In this document: positions 33,641 through 44,261 of the stretch, in pieces
Position numbering within the stretch: position 1 is the first letter of the stretch
Layout: the number at the start of each line of letters is the position of its first letter
From: Adiantum capillus-veneris
Lineage: Eukaryota; Streptophyta; Polypodiopsida; Polypodiales; Pteridaceae
Reading direction: 5' to 3'
Assembly (NCBI GenBank): GCA_014529385.2
Contig: CM043963.1
Coordinates: forward strand, 99,213,912-99,277,911
DNA: 64,000 bases
Position numbers and translations under genes: made by a program
The notes under the pieces: model-generated
Databases searched by the model: none
What the model saw: the letters and a program-made list of their open reading frames with translations, nothing else
Told to the model about the DNA's origin: nothing

Positions 33641-35118
33641 CAACAATCATGATGGGGAGACTCTCCCAATGAAAAAATAGCATATGTACAATGACGCTAA
33701 ATCAAGAAATGGGAGGAGGGAAAAGCCACACAGGTGGAAAGTAATGCCATCTGAGTACACCCTGGACCATGGTGAAAAGGCCCAGGATGCCAGAGTCGAA
33801 GGAAAGCCTCTCTGCCCTCCTGCATGCGATCGGAGCTGCCCTAGAGTCTCTCTAGCTGTCCTTTGAGAGTATGGATCAGCTCTAGCCAAAGATCGCGAAC
33901 AGTCTCTGCTGGTGGTACAGGGCGAGCCTCGAAGATGTGGAAGCAGCGGGCCCGCTAGATAAACCAGAGTGTCAGGCCACTGATGAGCTCCCAACATTCC
34001 TCTCTCTCACTGTACCACTTCTGTGGAGTAAGCTTTGTGGCAAGCTGGAGTGTAGGTCGACCCCCCTGCATCACTATCATCTTGCTAATGGAAGATAGCT
34101 CAAACTGAAGTGCCGGGCCCATGAGAGTGGACCAAGCAATTTCCCCTCAAGTGTATTTCGGAGATGTGGAAAGAGCTAGCATCAGCCAAAGAACACGAAG
34201 CCACACCTGTTGTGCCAAAGGACAGTCCCAAAGACAGTGACACTGACTCTCCACGAGATGGTCATAAGCTGCACATGCGGCCAAGAGACCACTATGTACA
34301 AGCCAGCTCCCAATTGTTGTAGCTCTGTGTGCAACCAGCCACTGGAACAAAGTGACTCGTCTCGGCTGTATGGAGTCCCACAACCTCTCCCAAAAAGCTG
34401 CCAAGAACTCAGCTGTGAGACCCTCCTCCTGCCAATGAGGTGTTGTAGCAGGACGAGCCTCTCTCTATGCTGCTAGTATGTGATTTCCCAGTCAAACAGT
34501 GTACTGAAAGAAAGGAACACCTAGGTGGTGTGCAGAGGAGAAAGGGTCCCTCCAGAGCCACTCTCCAGGATCCCACTATACTCGTGCCAGTGGACAGTTC
34601 TCCCAAGCCCATAGTCTCCAGTGGCCAGACTCAAGAACTGTTGGGTCGGAATCTATGACACAAGTCCTCCCACAGATGCCCACCACTCGGATCCTCTGAA
34701 AAAGCACTCTGCCACATGCGGGGCCTCTACTGCAACTCGGTGTAAGCGTCCCTCACCCTGTAGCTCGAAAAACAGGGAGGGTATATTCTTTGAGCAAGCC
34801 CGAACTGAGACGAGAACCTCCAGTCGCGTGAAGGCTCCCATCCATCTGGGTACTGCTGACTCGAGAGGTGTGAGCCACTCAGCTGGTACTGCCTCTGAGA
34901 TGTCCTGACACATGCTCTGCACCCCTCTCATGCGCTGTTAGTTGAAAGCCCTGAAGCTCCTTTGACAAGCCTGAAAATTGTAACCAATCACCTAGAGAGC
35001 GTGCTGAACCCTCTGCCATGGGACCCCAGGAAACATGAGGCCGACTACCAAGGGATACTATCTCTCGCATCCGGAATCTCAACGAGTAATTAGGAGCTCG
35101 CTTCTTATCTTCAATCAA
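33640..35118 (-). pseudogene. LINE-type C-terminal region with RT zinc-binding domain
   Basis: 34147-34404 encodes FWERLWDSIQPRRVTLFQWL, then HCLWDCPLAQQVWLRVL, the zf-RVT pattern (a cysteine/histidine cluster after the RT of plant LINEs). Downstream 33647-33997 and upstream 34409-34612, 34653-34931 and 34879-35118 carry the same direction of decayed sequence. It differs from the LINE-1 to LINE-4 family. No RT core is recognisable. Confidence 0.6.
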
Positions 35119-35339
35119 TCAAAGATGCATAGGAAACCTGTTAAAGAGGTGAAATGTCGAAAAGTTAGATTTGACAATGTAGCCTCAACTGAGATTAGAC
35201 CGACAGTTTAGTCTACTTGTGACTTTCCTACCGCTAGTACCACTAGTAGTGCTCTAGAGAAAGTGGATTCCAACAGTTAGGCAGTGAGGAGATTTGCAAC
35301 CAGGGTTAGACTATTTATTAGTCACTGACTGCGGAGAGC

Positions 35340-35893
35340 CAACCTGCTACCAATAAGCCATTCAGATGGACAATAGAGTGAAGTGGAAGCAGGCTTTGCA
35401 ATCAGAATACAGTTCGATTATGCAGATTATGCGGGTTGTGTGGATATTTGAAAATCCACATCTAGCTATGTATTCTTGTTTGCTAGAGCAACCGTTTTGT
35501 GGAGGTCATGTTTTCAGGATTGCACTTCATCTGCCACCACAGAGCCAAAGTACGCTGCAGTTAGTGCTAGCAAGAAATCCATATTTTTAGCTTGTCTAGT
35601 GGGAGACCTTGGCATTTATCAGACTCCAGTGGTGCATTGTGATAGTTAGAGTGCTGTAGCGTTAGCTAAGAACCCCTTGTTTCACTTGAAGTCGAAACAC
35701 ATAGTGGTCAGGTATCATGTGATACAAGATATATTAGTTAGCAAATGCATTGAGCTTGTCAAAGTCCATTTGGATGACAACCCCGCAAATACTCTTACAA
35801 AGAGCTTAGCCTTAGAGCGGTTTGCATATTGCATTGAGATGATGGGTGTACATACATAGGCCACTTGGGCCACGTTGGCCTTCTAGAGGGAGA
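35340..35893 (+). pseudogene. Ty1/copia pol 3' end (RNase H)
   Basis: 35677-35859 encodes FHLKSKHIVVRYHVIQDILV and KVHLDDNPANTLTKSLALER, the highly conserved C-terminus of copia RNase H (KHI..RYH...NPAD..TK). Upstream sequence at 35540-35680 holds the preceding RNase H part in broken frames. The RT is not recognisable. Confidence 0.85.
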
Positions 35894-36096
35894 TTGTTAC
35901 GGTTTCAGGTCAATTAGGTCAGACACCCATTAACCCATCACTAACATATTTCACTTATTGGTTTAATAGAACAATAATGAGTGGATTGAATATTCTTCTC
36001 ATCCTGCGCTCCACCACATGCTGTGTGTGTCTTCTCCTTCCTGCACTCATCGCACGCACGCTCTGCACGCACTCACATTATAAAGTTTGCCTAATT
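35885..36096 (+). repeat. Copia polypurine tract and 3' LTR start
   Basis: AGAGGGAGAT (35885-35894) directly precedes TGTTACGG, the standard junction of a copia polypurine tract and a TG-starting LTR. No partner LTR lies in the window, and the LTR end is uncertain (somewhere after 36080). Confidence 0.6.
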
Positions 36097-36889
36097 CGTG
36101 AAACTGTTGCATCTACAAGATAGCTATTTTGCCAACTTTTTCTCCTTGTTTTTTATGGGTAACATGTTCAAACCTTCAAATATGGTAGCACCGTGTATCT
36201 GCCATGTTTTGGGCAATCTTATTTTGTCTCCTTTTTCTTGTTTCACATTCCAAACTTGTGAGAGTTTCCTTTTTTTGTAATATATCTATTCTGCTTGTTT
36301 TCTTGCATAGGGTGGGGCTAATTGCTATAACATCCAATCATGCCTAATTGGTAATTATCATTTATGTACTGCCTTTCCCATTGTATCTACACGATTGCCA
36401 TCTTGCCAGTATTTGTACCTTCTTTCTTCTGCTTTATGTGTCTTATTCAGTCTGGCTACGATGTCCTCCATGTGTTTGTGGGCTCCATGTTTATCTCTTC
36501 TACATCTCCTGAGCGAGTGATTCCCTCTGAATCCCCTAGGATGTGGAAGAGTTACTGCTTGCAAATAGTAAGCACAATTTTACCAGCTTCCTGCTATGTG
36601 GACAAAAGTGATAGCCTTGACAGAAGTGGAATGGTGGCTTACTCTGAGTGAGAGCCCATGGTGAATATTGTTGGCAGTGCCTGCAAATGCTGTGAATTTT
36701 ATAGGGATCAGTTTTTGAAACTTGCTTAAAAGGTCATTTTAAGCTCAAGATACATGGGCCCGTATCCCGGGGACCTTTTTTTGGAACTGGCTTATAAAAG
36801 TTGTTTGCAAACATAAATGTGAACAGTTTCACTTTCATTCGTTGCAGTGCTATCTCTAGTCTGCTCCTAATGTTGTCTGTGTTCTACAG
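36097..36889. other. Probable intron or flank upstream of the Obg exon
   Basis: T-rich sequence resembling plant intron DNA. It ends in a good 3' splice site (TTCTACAG, 36882-36889). I see no other Obg exon in it, although short exons could be missed. Confidence 0.4.
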
Positions 36890-37090
36890 GGTCTACCAAA
36901 TGCAGGGAAGTCCTCTCTTCTAGCTGCAGTTACAAGAGCAAAGCCAGAAATTGCTGAGTACCCCTTTACAACATTGATGCCAAATCTTGGGCACCTTCCT
37001 GGAAGCTCCAAGGAGGCTGATGGTGGTTTCTCAAAGGGCCCCAAAATGGCAGACCTTCCAGGTTTAATCAAAGGTGCACACCTTGATAAG
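36890..37090 (+). CDS. Internal exon of an Obg-type GTPase (plastid ObgC-like)
   Basis: 201 bases, 67 codons, bounded by a splice acceptor (TTCTACAG) and donor (AAG/GTCAGT). It encodes the start of the Obg G domain: [20 protein letters not shown] (G1 P-loop), [12 protein letters not shown] (switch I, G2 Thr-Thr) and [11 protein letters not shown] (G3, D-x-P-G). [10 protein letters not shown] and DLPGLI match plant ObgC, a chloroplast GTPase needed for plastid ribosome and thylakoid biogenesis. Bacterial and plant homologues read GLIEGAH where this reads GLIKGAH. The G4/G5 parts and the glycine-rich Obg fold are not in view. It is open and phase 0 at both ends, so it may be functional; it may also be an exon copy captured among repeats. 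Confidence 0.82.
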
Positions 37091-37367
37091 GTCAGTGTGA
37101 TCTTTGTACATCATGTAATCATAACTGTATCACAACTTCTTGAAATGGTGTGCCGGTGACTTAGTTTGAGTCCTAATGACAGACTGACTGAGAGCGCTGT
37201 TAAACTCTTGCTTTAAAGTTTTGGCCACAAAGCCAGTATTGATCCACCTTGGAACCCACAGGTTATCACGATAAACTTTTCGACCTTGAATTTTAAAAGC
37301 TTTTACCGGTGGTGTGCTTGTGAAGTACTACCTTCTTTTGTTTTGTTTTGCCCAAATCTTGCTTAGA

Positions 37368-37453
37368 AGAAGAAGAAGAGAATCTTAACGTCGTAGGAAG
37401 CTATCTTAAGAGACCTTGAAGATCTATCCGACGAGAGTTGAACTCAAGACCTG

Positions 37454-37458
<5 letters not shown>
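37368..37458 (-). repeat. Possible tRNA-derived SINE fragment
   Basis: A block (GTAGGAAGCTA, then AGAGACCTTGAAGATCTATCC) recurs near 61470-61530 with similar spacing. Read on the minus strand it includes AGGTCTTGAGTTCAACTC, reminiscent of a tRNA-type box B. In both places it lies next to a GA microsatellite. The assignment is tentative. Confidence 0.4.

Positions 37459-37499
<41 letters not shown>
37459..37499 (-). repeat. (TC)n tail of LINE-2
   Basis: A GA run of 41 bases followed by GATGAAATGAAATG, then (TGAAAAA)-like repeats and the LINE 3' UTR. Confidence 0.9.
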
Positions 37500-37502
<3 letters not shown>

Positions 37503-37905
37503 AATGAAATGAAAAATGAAAAATGAAATGTTATATTAACGTCTTCAAAAGGCCAAAGTGACCTATGAAACCAAACTGATACAAAAGTGGTGAATCTTGT
37601 ACAATGTCTAAAAAGTGTGAAAGTGTGAAAATAAATGCGAAAAACTAAATACAAAGTATTAGATAAACTTCTTAGGAGCATTCTGGGTGTCTGGCTAGAA
37701 TGCTTCTAATCCTTTGTTGTAGTCTCCTCCGGTGAAGTGTGCTTCTGCATCTCGGTCGTGGTCGTCTCGATTTCCTAAGCTCAGTCGCCCTGTCAATGAG
37801 GGTGCCTTTGGTATGAATGTGGGTACTCCTTTGTGCTCGCTGCTGGCCTCTTGCTTCTCCTTCCATTCCTGCTTCTCTCGATCCGAAGAAATCTGTGATC
37901 TGCCT

Positions 37906-39124
37906 CTAAGGTTGTAGTGCTCTTTGTCTTCTCATTAGATTATCCCTATGTCGATGTAGTTCCAGTAGGTACAGGCCTAAGCACCTTTGATCTTGGTATT
38001 GCATGACTCTATCTAGAGGTCCAAAGCCTTCTTTAAATAGGCAATGGAAACGCCCACGTATCTCATAGTATACAGTGCAATGGCATATGTAGTGTAATTC
38101 TGTCTCCGGCTCCATTCCGCGTAACTTGCAAATTCTGCTCTCAGGTGGGATTCCCAAAATCTGCCAAATTCAATTTCCAGTTGGTGTGAGGATGTACGAA
38201 TCTGACCAATAGCACATCTTAAACCATGAGACAGGTGGGTATCCATGTAGTTCGGGTGAATCACAAAACCATCTTCAGATAGCTGTAGGAAGTTTCCTTT
38301 GTAGTTGGCCATCTTCGTGCCTAATTCTTGTGTGGGGCCTACCCATGTCCTCTTAGTGTCCAACTGTATAAGATCAGAGCGGATGATTTTATTAATCTCC
38401 GTTCGTGTGATTGCCAGTGATGGAGCCTCAAGAGAGTATTGGTAGGGGGGTAATCTTTCCATACTGAACCCGTGTCTCTGAAACCACGAAGACAGTTGCG
38501 CATACCAGCATGATGCATCTCCTTTCATTGCTAACTGTCGAGAGGATTCGAGGGCCAATCTATATATCGGCAATTATTTGTATCCCACAAACCATGTATA
38601 AAGGACACTGATCTGGTAAGAGCTTCAATTTCTATCGGAGGGGCAGCTAGTTCCGCTCCGATAATCGCATGTGGTACGGAGGCCTTGGCTCTGATCATTC
38701 GGGAAATCATAGATACCAACGGTCTCTCCATTGGCTTCCAATTATCCTGATCCACAGATGGTCCCCATATCTGGACCCCATAAAGCATAGCCGAAGCCAC
38801 CACAGTATCAAAGAGCCAAAGTTTTGTTCGTGGTTCCTGAAACTGCACTTGTGAACACATCCTCTCCAACCCTCCCAAGGCCGCAGAGGCTTTGGACAAT
38901 CTAGCCTCCGGTGCTTTCTTAAGAGTAAACTTCGGTCCTGTAAATACCACACCAAGGTATGTGTATGCATCTGTGTACTCTACTGTATCCTGGCCATATG
39001 CAAATGTAGGTGCCGATCTCCTAACCCACTACGGTGTGGTTTTAAACACCATAACTTTGGTTTTACCCAAATTCACCGACAGTCCGCTGTCCTCCGCGAA
39101 TTTATGTAATGCATCTAACTGCCT
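37906..39124 (-). pseudogene. LINE-2 ORF2 C-terminal region, broken
   Basis: Frames at 38531-38950 (ALGGLERMCSQVQFQEPRTK, SAMLYGVQIWGPSVD), 38013-38573 (RLALESSRQLAMKGDASCWY, TKRTWVGPTQELGTKM) and 37906-38157 (RICKLRGMEPETELHYICHC). The last has spaced Cys/His residues like the C-terminal zinc finger of several LINE clades. It continues ORF2 after a stop near 39125 and at least two frameshifts. Confidence 0.8.
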
Positions 39125-41266
39125 CTACATTCCATCTGGTGATTCTGCTATCAATACAATATCATCTGCATACAACAACAAAGGGATCCATGACCCTGCA
39201 AGTTGAGCACCTCTGTCACCCTCTCTATCAATGTAATCTGATACCTCATCTATATACATACCAAATAAAGTAGGGGACAGTGGGCATCCCTGCTTTACTC
39301 CAACGGTGGAATGAACAATGTCGGAATCCCCTTCTGGAGTACATACATAACCAATTATTACTGACCCATATAAGGCCATGATCCCCCAGAAAATCTCTTT
39401 GGGGACCCCTAACTCTTGCAATCTGCGCACCAATCTGGCCCTTGGTATTGTATCAAAAGCTTTCCGAAAATCCACAAAGCAACAATACATCCTTCTCCCG
39501 CTTGCTCTTCCTTCCTCAATAATGGTTCTGAGATCTAGAGTGGAATAACCCCTCCTGAATCCAGCTTGTCCTGTTGCCCTTATGCCCTCATTCTCTGCCC
39601 ATCTACTCAATTTTTGTTCCAGAATGGATGCGTACAGTCGGGTCAATGTGTGACCCACCATAATGGTACGGTAGTTCCCGGGTATCATACGATCCCCTGA
39701 CTTGAAAATAGGTACGATAGTAGATAGTTTCCAAGATCCAGGTAATCCTTCACACATGACCCGATTAAACAGACGAGCAAGGACTTCTGAAAGTAGATCC
39801 CTTGCATGGATCAGATGTTCTGCTACTAGACCCTCATGATCATATGCTCTTCTTGTCTTCATCTTATCAATGGATTTTCCCACCATTTCCGTAGTAAAGA
39901 AAGTACTAGTAGCAGGGCATGGCTCTAGCGGATCTGGTAATGGAGGCTGTCCAGATACCATATATAATGATGTTACATATTGACCCCAAATCTCAGGAGA
40001 AGTAATTGTCGGAGGCGATGAGTGCTCGTGAAATAAACGCCAGGCCTCATGTGAGTCCTGACTCAAGAAGAGCTGATATAAATCCTTCTCCAGTTTGGCT
40101 AAAAATGCCCTTTTCTTGCGACGTACTATACGCTGAAGAGCAATCCGAGATTGCTTATATGTGATGGTCCCAAGTGTAAGCTCTTTCTGGACCTGGGTTC
40201 TCGTCTCTCTGCATTCCTCGTCGTACCAACTGTTTTGAGGCATGTTCCCAGATCCTCTCTTCTGATCTAGCTGAGTATGTGGGTATGCCTCTTGTGCTGC
40301 TCCATGTAGTATCTCTGTTAGCTGAGAAGTAATCTCCTTTACAGTATATACTAGCTCGGCTGCCCACATCCTATTATAGATCTGTTTCACATAGACTGAA
40401 TCAGTCTCTGGTGTGAAAGTATATCTTGTGTGCGTCTTCTTCCTTTGCACTTGAGAGGCATTGTATTGGAAGGAGATTGATAAGGTCAAGAGAGCATGAT
40501 CCACTGCAATCCCAACCGGTCTGGGTCCCACCTTAAAGTCCTCAATACTAGAAATAAAGCTTGGTGAAGTCATGACATAATCCACTGTGCTGGCCCCATG
40601 CCTGTGCGGGAAGCATGTGAATCCCCCAGATAAAGGGAAATTCTCTAGACCATTAAGTATGGCCAAACCATGTGTAGTTGCCGTCTCCATGAGATGTCTC
40701 CCATATTCAGTGTGTTCTTTATCTTGTGAGTTTCTAGTAAGCCCCTCCTGTGATAAATCCACTTCTCTGAGCATTTCCTCAGAAGTATCATAGAATACTG
40801 CTTGAGAGTTGGCCGTTCTGGCATTAAAGTCTCCTAAGAGAACGATGTCGCCATCTCTAGAGAACTCCCATATGTCATTATTCAATATGGAGAAAGGGGA
40901 CTGTCCTTTAGGTGAGGAGTAGACTGATGTACTTGGAGGGAAGTAGCATATAGCGATATATAGAAATCTACCTGTCTCGGCTCTCATTCTCACCCACATA
41001 TACCTTGCTTGTTCATCTTTCCTGATAATCTGTAGTAGTGGTTTCAGCTCCTCTTTAAATAAGACTGCTACTCCTCCTGAACCCCGGCTACCTCGTAGAG
41101 ATCTCTTGTCTGGTCGACCAGCTGTTTTCCATAAATACCCCTTCACATGTGGCATAAGCTGTCCCGGTATCTGGTGTGTCTCTAAGTAGAAAACTATGTC
41201 TCTGTCCCTAAAGCTGTCTTCAAAGGCACCTACATCTAGCCTATATGATCCATTACAATTCCACAC
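39125..41266 (-). CDS. LINE-2 ORF2: endonuclease and reverse transcriptase
   Basis: 713 open codons. N-terminal APE-type endonuclease: WNCNGSYRLD (N), FYLETHQIPG (E), LLGDFNART (D-x-N), GASTVDYVMTSP and VDHALLTLS (final D-H). RT domain from about residue 500: STIVPIFKSGD, GQAGFRRGYSTLDLRTIIEE, CCFVDFRKAFDTIPRARLVR, GVKQGCPLSPTLFGMYIDEV, LLYADDIVLIA. All catalytic residues I can check are present. The endonuclease nicks the target and RT primes on it. The true start may lie upstream of the WNCNG motif. The stop at 39125, before the thumb and zinc region, truncates the protein. Confidence 0.88.
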   Translation of the reverse strand: MWNCNGSYRLDVGAFEDSFRDRDIVFYLETHQIPGQLMPHVKGYLWKTAGRPDKRSLRGSRGSGGVAVLFKEELKPLLQIIRKDEQARYMWVRMRAETGRFLYIAICYFPPSTSVYSSPKGQSPFSILNNDIWEFSRDGDIVLLGDFNARTANSQAVFYDTSEEMLREVDLSQEGLTRNSQDKEHTEYGRHLMETATTHGLAILNGLENFPLSGGFTCFPHRHGASTVDYVMTSPSFISSIEDFKVGPRPVGIAVDHALLTLSISFQYNASQVQRKKTHTRYTFTPETDSVYVKQIYNRMWAAELVYTVKEITSQLTEILHGAAQEAYPHTQLDQKRGSGNMPQNSWYDEECRETRTQVQKELTLGTITYKQSRIALQRIVRRKKRAFLAKLEKDLYQLFLSQDSHEAWRLFHEHSSPPTITSPEIWGQYVTSLYMVSGQPPLPDPLEPCPATSTFFTTEMVGKSIDKMKTRRAYDHEGLVAEHLIHARDLLSEVLARLFNRVMCEGLPGSWKLSTIVPIFKSGDRMIPGNYRTIMVGHTLTRLYASILEQKLSRWAENEGIRATGQAGFRRGYSTLDLRTIIEEGRASGRRMYCCFVDFRKAFDTIPRARLVRRLQELGVPKEIFWGIMALYGSVIIGYVCTPEGDSDIVHSTVGVKQGCPLSPTLFGMYIDEVSDYIDREGDRGAQLAGSWIPLLLYADDIVLIAESPDGM

Positions 41267-41302
41267 TGCTATCCGGAGCGTCGCCCCATAGGTCTCACAC
41301 CG

Positions 41303-42463
41303 TCATGATGAGCGCTTTTCCAGAACCACTACTTTCCCTCCTCTATAAAAGGCGATTTTCCCCTTTTCTCTTGCTGCCCTCATCTCTGGCATCAACTCTT
41401 GCATGTGTGCCACTTGTGCCAATGTAAGGTCATCTCCCAGGAAAATACCGGTTTTCTTAAGAGTTGGCCTCTTCTTTAGAAATTCTTTCCTTATTTCTAT
41501 ATTCGGGAAGTGGAGAATAAGTGCCCTATCCTTTACGTTTCCCTTCTCATCGACTCCTTTCTTGCCCACTCTCCATGCACTTGTGTGAGTAGGCTCTGTG
41601 ATGCCCATGCGTTGTAGCAGTTCCCTCACCTCTTTATCTACATTCTCTTTGTCCATGACTCCTGTGACCCGCACATGCAGAGCCCGAGTCTTCCTTTTCT
41701 GCTCTTCCTCAATGGTCATATTAATAATGGTGGAAGTAGGTGTGGTCTCAGGCATTTGGGCCTTCCCTTTCTTCGCATCCTCAATCCATTTCTCAGCTTC
41801 ATCAACCTTTTCTTGTGTTTTAACAAGACGTTCTGCCCATGAAGATGCCGTTTTCGATTTCTGTTCATCTCCTTCCCATAGAGCTTTCATCTGATCCTTC
41901 ATGTCCTCGAGCTCCTTCAGCACCGAAGGTTGGTCGTCTCCCTTCTCCTTAGTTGCAGATTTGCAAGCCGCAAGTTCTCCTTTTAGCTCCTCGATTATTG
42001 CATCTTTTTCCTCCATGTGCTTTTCCATATTTGTCCTCCATGCTTCAAAACTTGCTACTGCCTCATCAAGTTTCTTTTGCATAACGCATTCTGTTACATT
42101 TACTTTGGCCTTGATTAGGTTTTGTAATTCCGTTTTTACGATCTGAATTTCCTCATTCCGTATCCCCCGGATCTCTCTCCTTAGTTCTCTCATCATGTCT
42201 CCATACATGGAGTTCCTGTAGCTCTCGGCGTTCGCGTGCATTTCCTTCCTGATGTCATCCCTCATATAGTTTAGCTCTGATTTGAGCATCACCTGGACCT
42301 TCTCCATCAGTAGCTCATCATGTATCCTGGAGGTTTTTCCAACGCGTAAGGATCGTGGTGATAGTACAGTATCTCTATTTCTCCATTTGAAAGTAGCCGT
42401 TGCTTTTTTTGGGGTGGTGTAGCTATCTACACCCGGCCCTTCCCCTTCGGTAGGCGGGTCCAT
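41303..42463 (-). CDS. LINE-2 ORF1: coiled-coil, RNA-binding-like protein
   Basis: 386 open codons starting MDPPTEGEGPGVDSYTTPKK. Residues about 50-240 are strongly charged and helical (coiled coil: ELQNLIKAKVNVTECVMQKK, EEKDAIIEELKGELAACKSA). Residues about 275-370 (TRALHVRVTGVMDKENVDKE, DRALILHFPNIEIRKEFLKK) resemble the RRM-like/transposase-22 fold of LINE ORF1 proteins, which bind element RNA and form trimers through the coiled coil. No zinc knuckle seen. The whole frame is intact, suggesting a recent insertion. Confidence 0.75.
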   Translation of the reverse strand: MDPPTEGEGPGVDSYTTPKKATATFKWRNRDTVLSPRSLRVGKTSRIHDELLMEKVQVMLKSELNYMRDDIRKEMHANAESYRNSMYGDMMRELRREIRGIRNEEIQIVKTELQNLIKAKVNVTECVMQKKLDEAVASFEAWRTNMEKHMEEKDAIIEELKGELAACKSATKEKGDDQPSVLKELEDMKDQMKALWEGDEQKSKTASSWAERLVKTQEKVDEAEKWIEDAKKGKAQMPETTPTSTIINMTIEEEQKRKTRALHVRVTGVMDKENVDKEVRELLQRMGITEPTHTSAWRVGKKGVDEKGNVKDRALILHFPNIEIRKEFLKKRPTLKKTGIFLGDDLTLAQVAHMQELMPEMRAAREKGKIAFYRGGKVVVLEKRSS

Positions 42464-42480
42464 CGAACCCGAGCCCCAAA

Positions 42481-43010
42481 TCTGGGATAGGGTACTAGGG
42501 TACTAGGGTGAGGGACTGAGAGTATGGCAAACTTAACCAGTTTACCTTAAGGCCTTAAATCGCTTTAAATTGGACGCAAAGAGAAGGCTTAAAATCTCTT
42601 TAGACTTAAAATTTACCTTAGGGCTTAAAATTGAAATAAACTTAAACGTAGGGGATCTTGACTTCCTACGCGTAGAACAGTTGGGGCGACTCTTGGCCTT
42701 GCTACGCGTAGAACAACTTGACGTGCTACGCGTAGGACTGCGCGGGACAGACGTGCAGCGCGAGCCTTAGGGCAATGTGAGCGCGAGCCTCAGGCAGTGT
42801 GAGTGCGAGCCTCAGGGCGGCATCAGCAGCCCGCCATGGTCTCCTTCTCGCGCGCAAAGAGCAGGGGCATCAGCAGCCCGCCATGGTGTCCGTCACGCGC
42901 GCAAAGAGCAGGGGCAGCAGCAGTCTTTCACGTGCGCAAAGAGGAGCTCACCCTCAACAGTCCTTCACGCCATCAGCAGTCCTCCCGTCCTCAGCAGTCC
43001 TTCACGTCTC
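42481..43010. repeat. GC-rich tandem-repeat tract 5' of LINE-2
   Basis: Contains the palindrome CTACGCGTAG three times (about 42667, 42702 and 42726), then imperfect repeats (GTGAGCGCGAGCCTCAGG; CATCAGCAGCCCGCCATGGT twice, 54 bases apart) up to 43000. No convincing gene. It lies immediately upstream of LINE-2 on the minus strand and could be its 5' UTR or promoter. Confidence 0.6.
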
Positions 43011-43445
43011 TAAAAGGCCAAAATGACCAATGAGACCAAAAGGTTACATGTGGTGAATCTAATATGAGGTCTGGGTACAAAAAGTACAAAGAACTGAAAA
43101 GAAAATAGTGGGTGGGGGGGTTGGGGTGAAAGCTGATACAAGGGGAATACAAAGGGTGAGCTGATACAATGGAGCTCTCTGATAGTCGAGGCATCATATA
43201 TATATACATCAGTATCCAAAAGGCTATAGAGATTCAATGTCCTCCAAGGTAGGCACTCTGTCGGGACGGCTTTTACGTCGCGCCAGTATGGTATGGATCC
43301 TCTGTCTCAGTCTGCGTCGATGTCGAGAGGGCCCCCTCATCCGTGGGTGACGGGACCACCCCAACTCTATCGCCCGATCAAGCAGTATGCCTCTGGTGTT
43401 GTTATGTTGTTGGGGCTGCTCGGACTCCTCTGTCTGTGACTAAAA
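43011..43445 (-). mobile_element. LINE-4, 3' end fragment
   Basis: AAAAGGCCAAAATGACCAATGAGACC at 43014 onward matches the LINE 3' UTR block at 2520, 37548 and 44346. It continues with GGATCCTCTGTCTCAGTCTGCGTCGATG, parallel to 44585-44615. The 3'-most part and any (TC)n tail are absent. Mid-element sequence is not present. Confidence 0.65.
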
Positions 43446-43479
43446 AAAATTGTAATCTTCCGCTGTTGCTGGATCTCTC

Positions 43480-44261
43480 TCATTTGGATGCATTCCATGC
43501 ATTTGCACGGGACAGTGGATTGTCTGTGAACCTTGGTAAGACCAAGGTAATGGTGTTTAACACCACGGCGCAGTGGGTAAGGAGGTCCGTCCCCACTTTT
43601 ACATATGGTCGAGAGACTGTGGAGTATGCTGATACATACACTTATCTTTGGGTGGTTTTCAGTGGTCCAGTATTTTCCCTAAGGCATGCAGCAGATACAC
43701 GATTGACAAGAGCCTATGCAACATTGGGGAGACTAAGAGGATATGTTCGCAAGTTCAGTTCCAGGAACCTCGGACAAAGCTTTGGCTCTTTGACACTTTG
43801 GTCACTTCGGCCATGCTGTACGGAGTGGAGATATGGGGCCCCTCAGTTGATCATCATAGCAGAGCTAGCAGTACTGATGGATGGAGATGTATGGAGAAGC
43901 CCCTGGTGTCTATGATTTCTCGGATGATTAGGGTCAAGGCCTCAATACCACATGACATTGTTAGGGCGGAGCTTGCTGCTCCTCCATTGGTAGTGGATGC
44001 ACTCACTCGATCAGTTTCATTTATGCATAGCACTTGGGCTCTCCCTAGAGACAAATATGCTCGATTAGCACTAGAGTCTTCGCGACAACTGGCATTGCAA
44101 GGAGATAGATCATGTTGGTATGTAGAGATGGCATCTGGTTTTAGTTACATGGCTTTAGTATGGATCAGCTACCCCCATTTCAGTACTCTCTGGATGCACC
44201 CTCCATCTCCCTCACTAGGGTAAAGATTACCAGGCTCATCAGATAGGACTTGATTCAGCTG

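Larger units (their letters stand above)
37459..42480 (-). mobile_element. LINE-2, near-complete non-LTR retrotransposon
   Basis: A minus-strand element with ORF1 (41303-42463), ORF2 (endonuclease and RT, 39125-41266) continuing in broken frames to 37906, a 3' UTR, a TTTCAT-rich end and a (TC)n tail at 37459-37499. It is the most complete of at least four copies of this family. APE-type endonuclease plus RT with YADD defines an autonomous LINE. The 5' end is near 42480; target duplications were not identified. It lies about 370 bases downstream of the Obg exon, possibly in the next intron, antisense to it. Confidence 0.88.

Noticed and set aside
43343-43480. Start of the plus-strand frame at 43343 as a separate gene
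   Set aside because: The LINE homology begins only near 43480. Sequence before it belongs to the minus-strand LINE-4 end.
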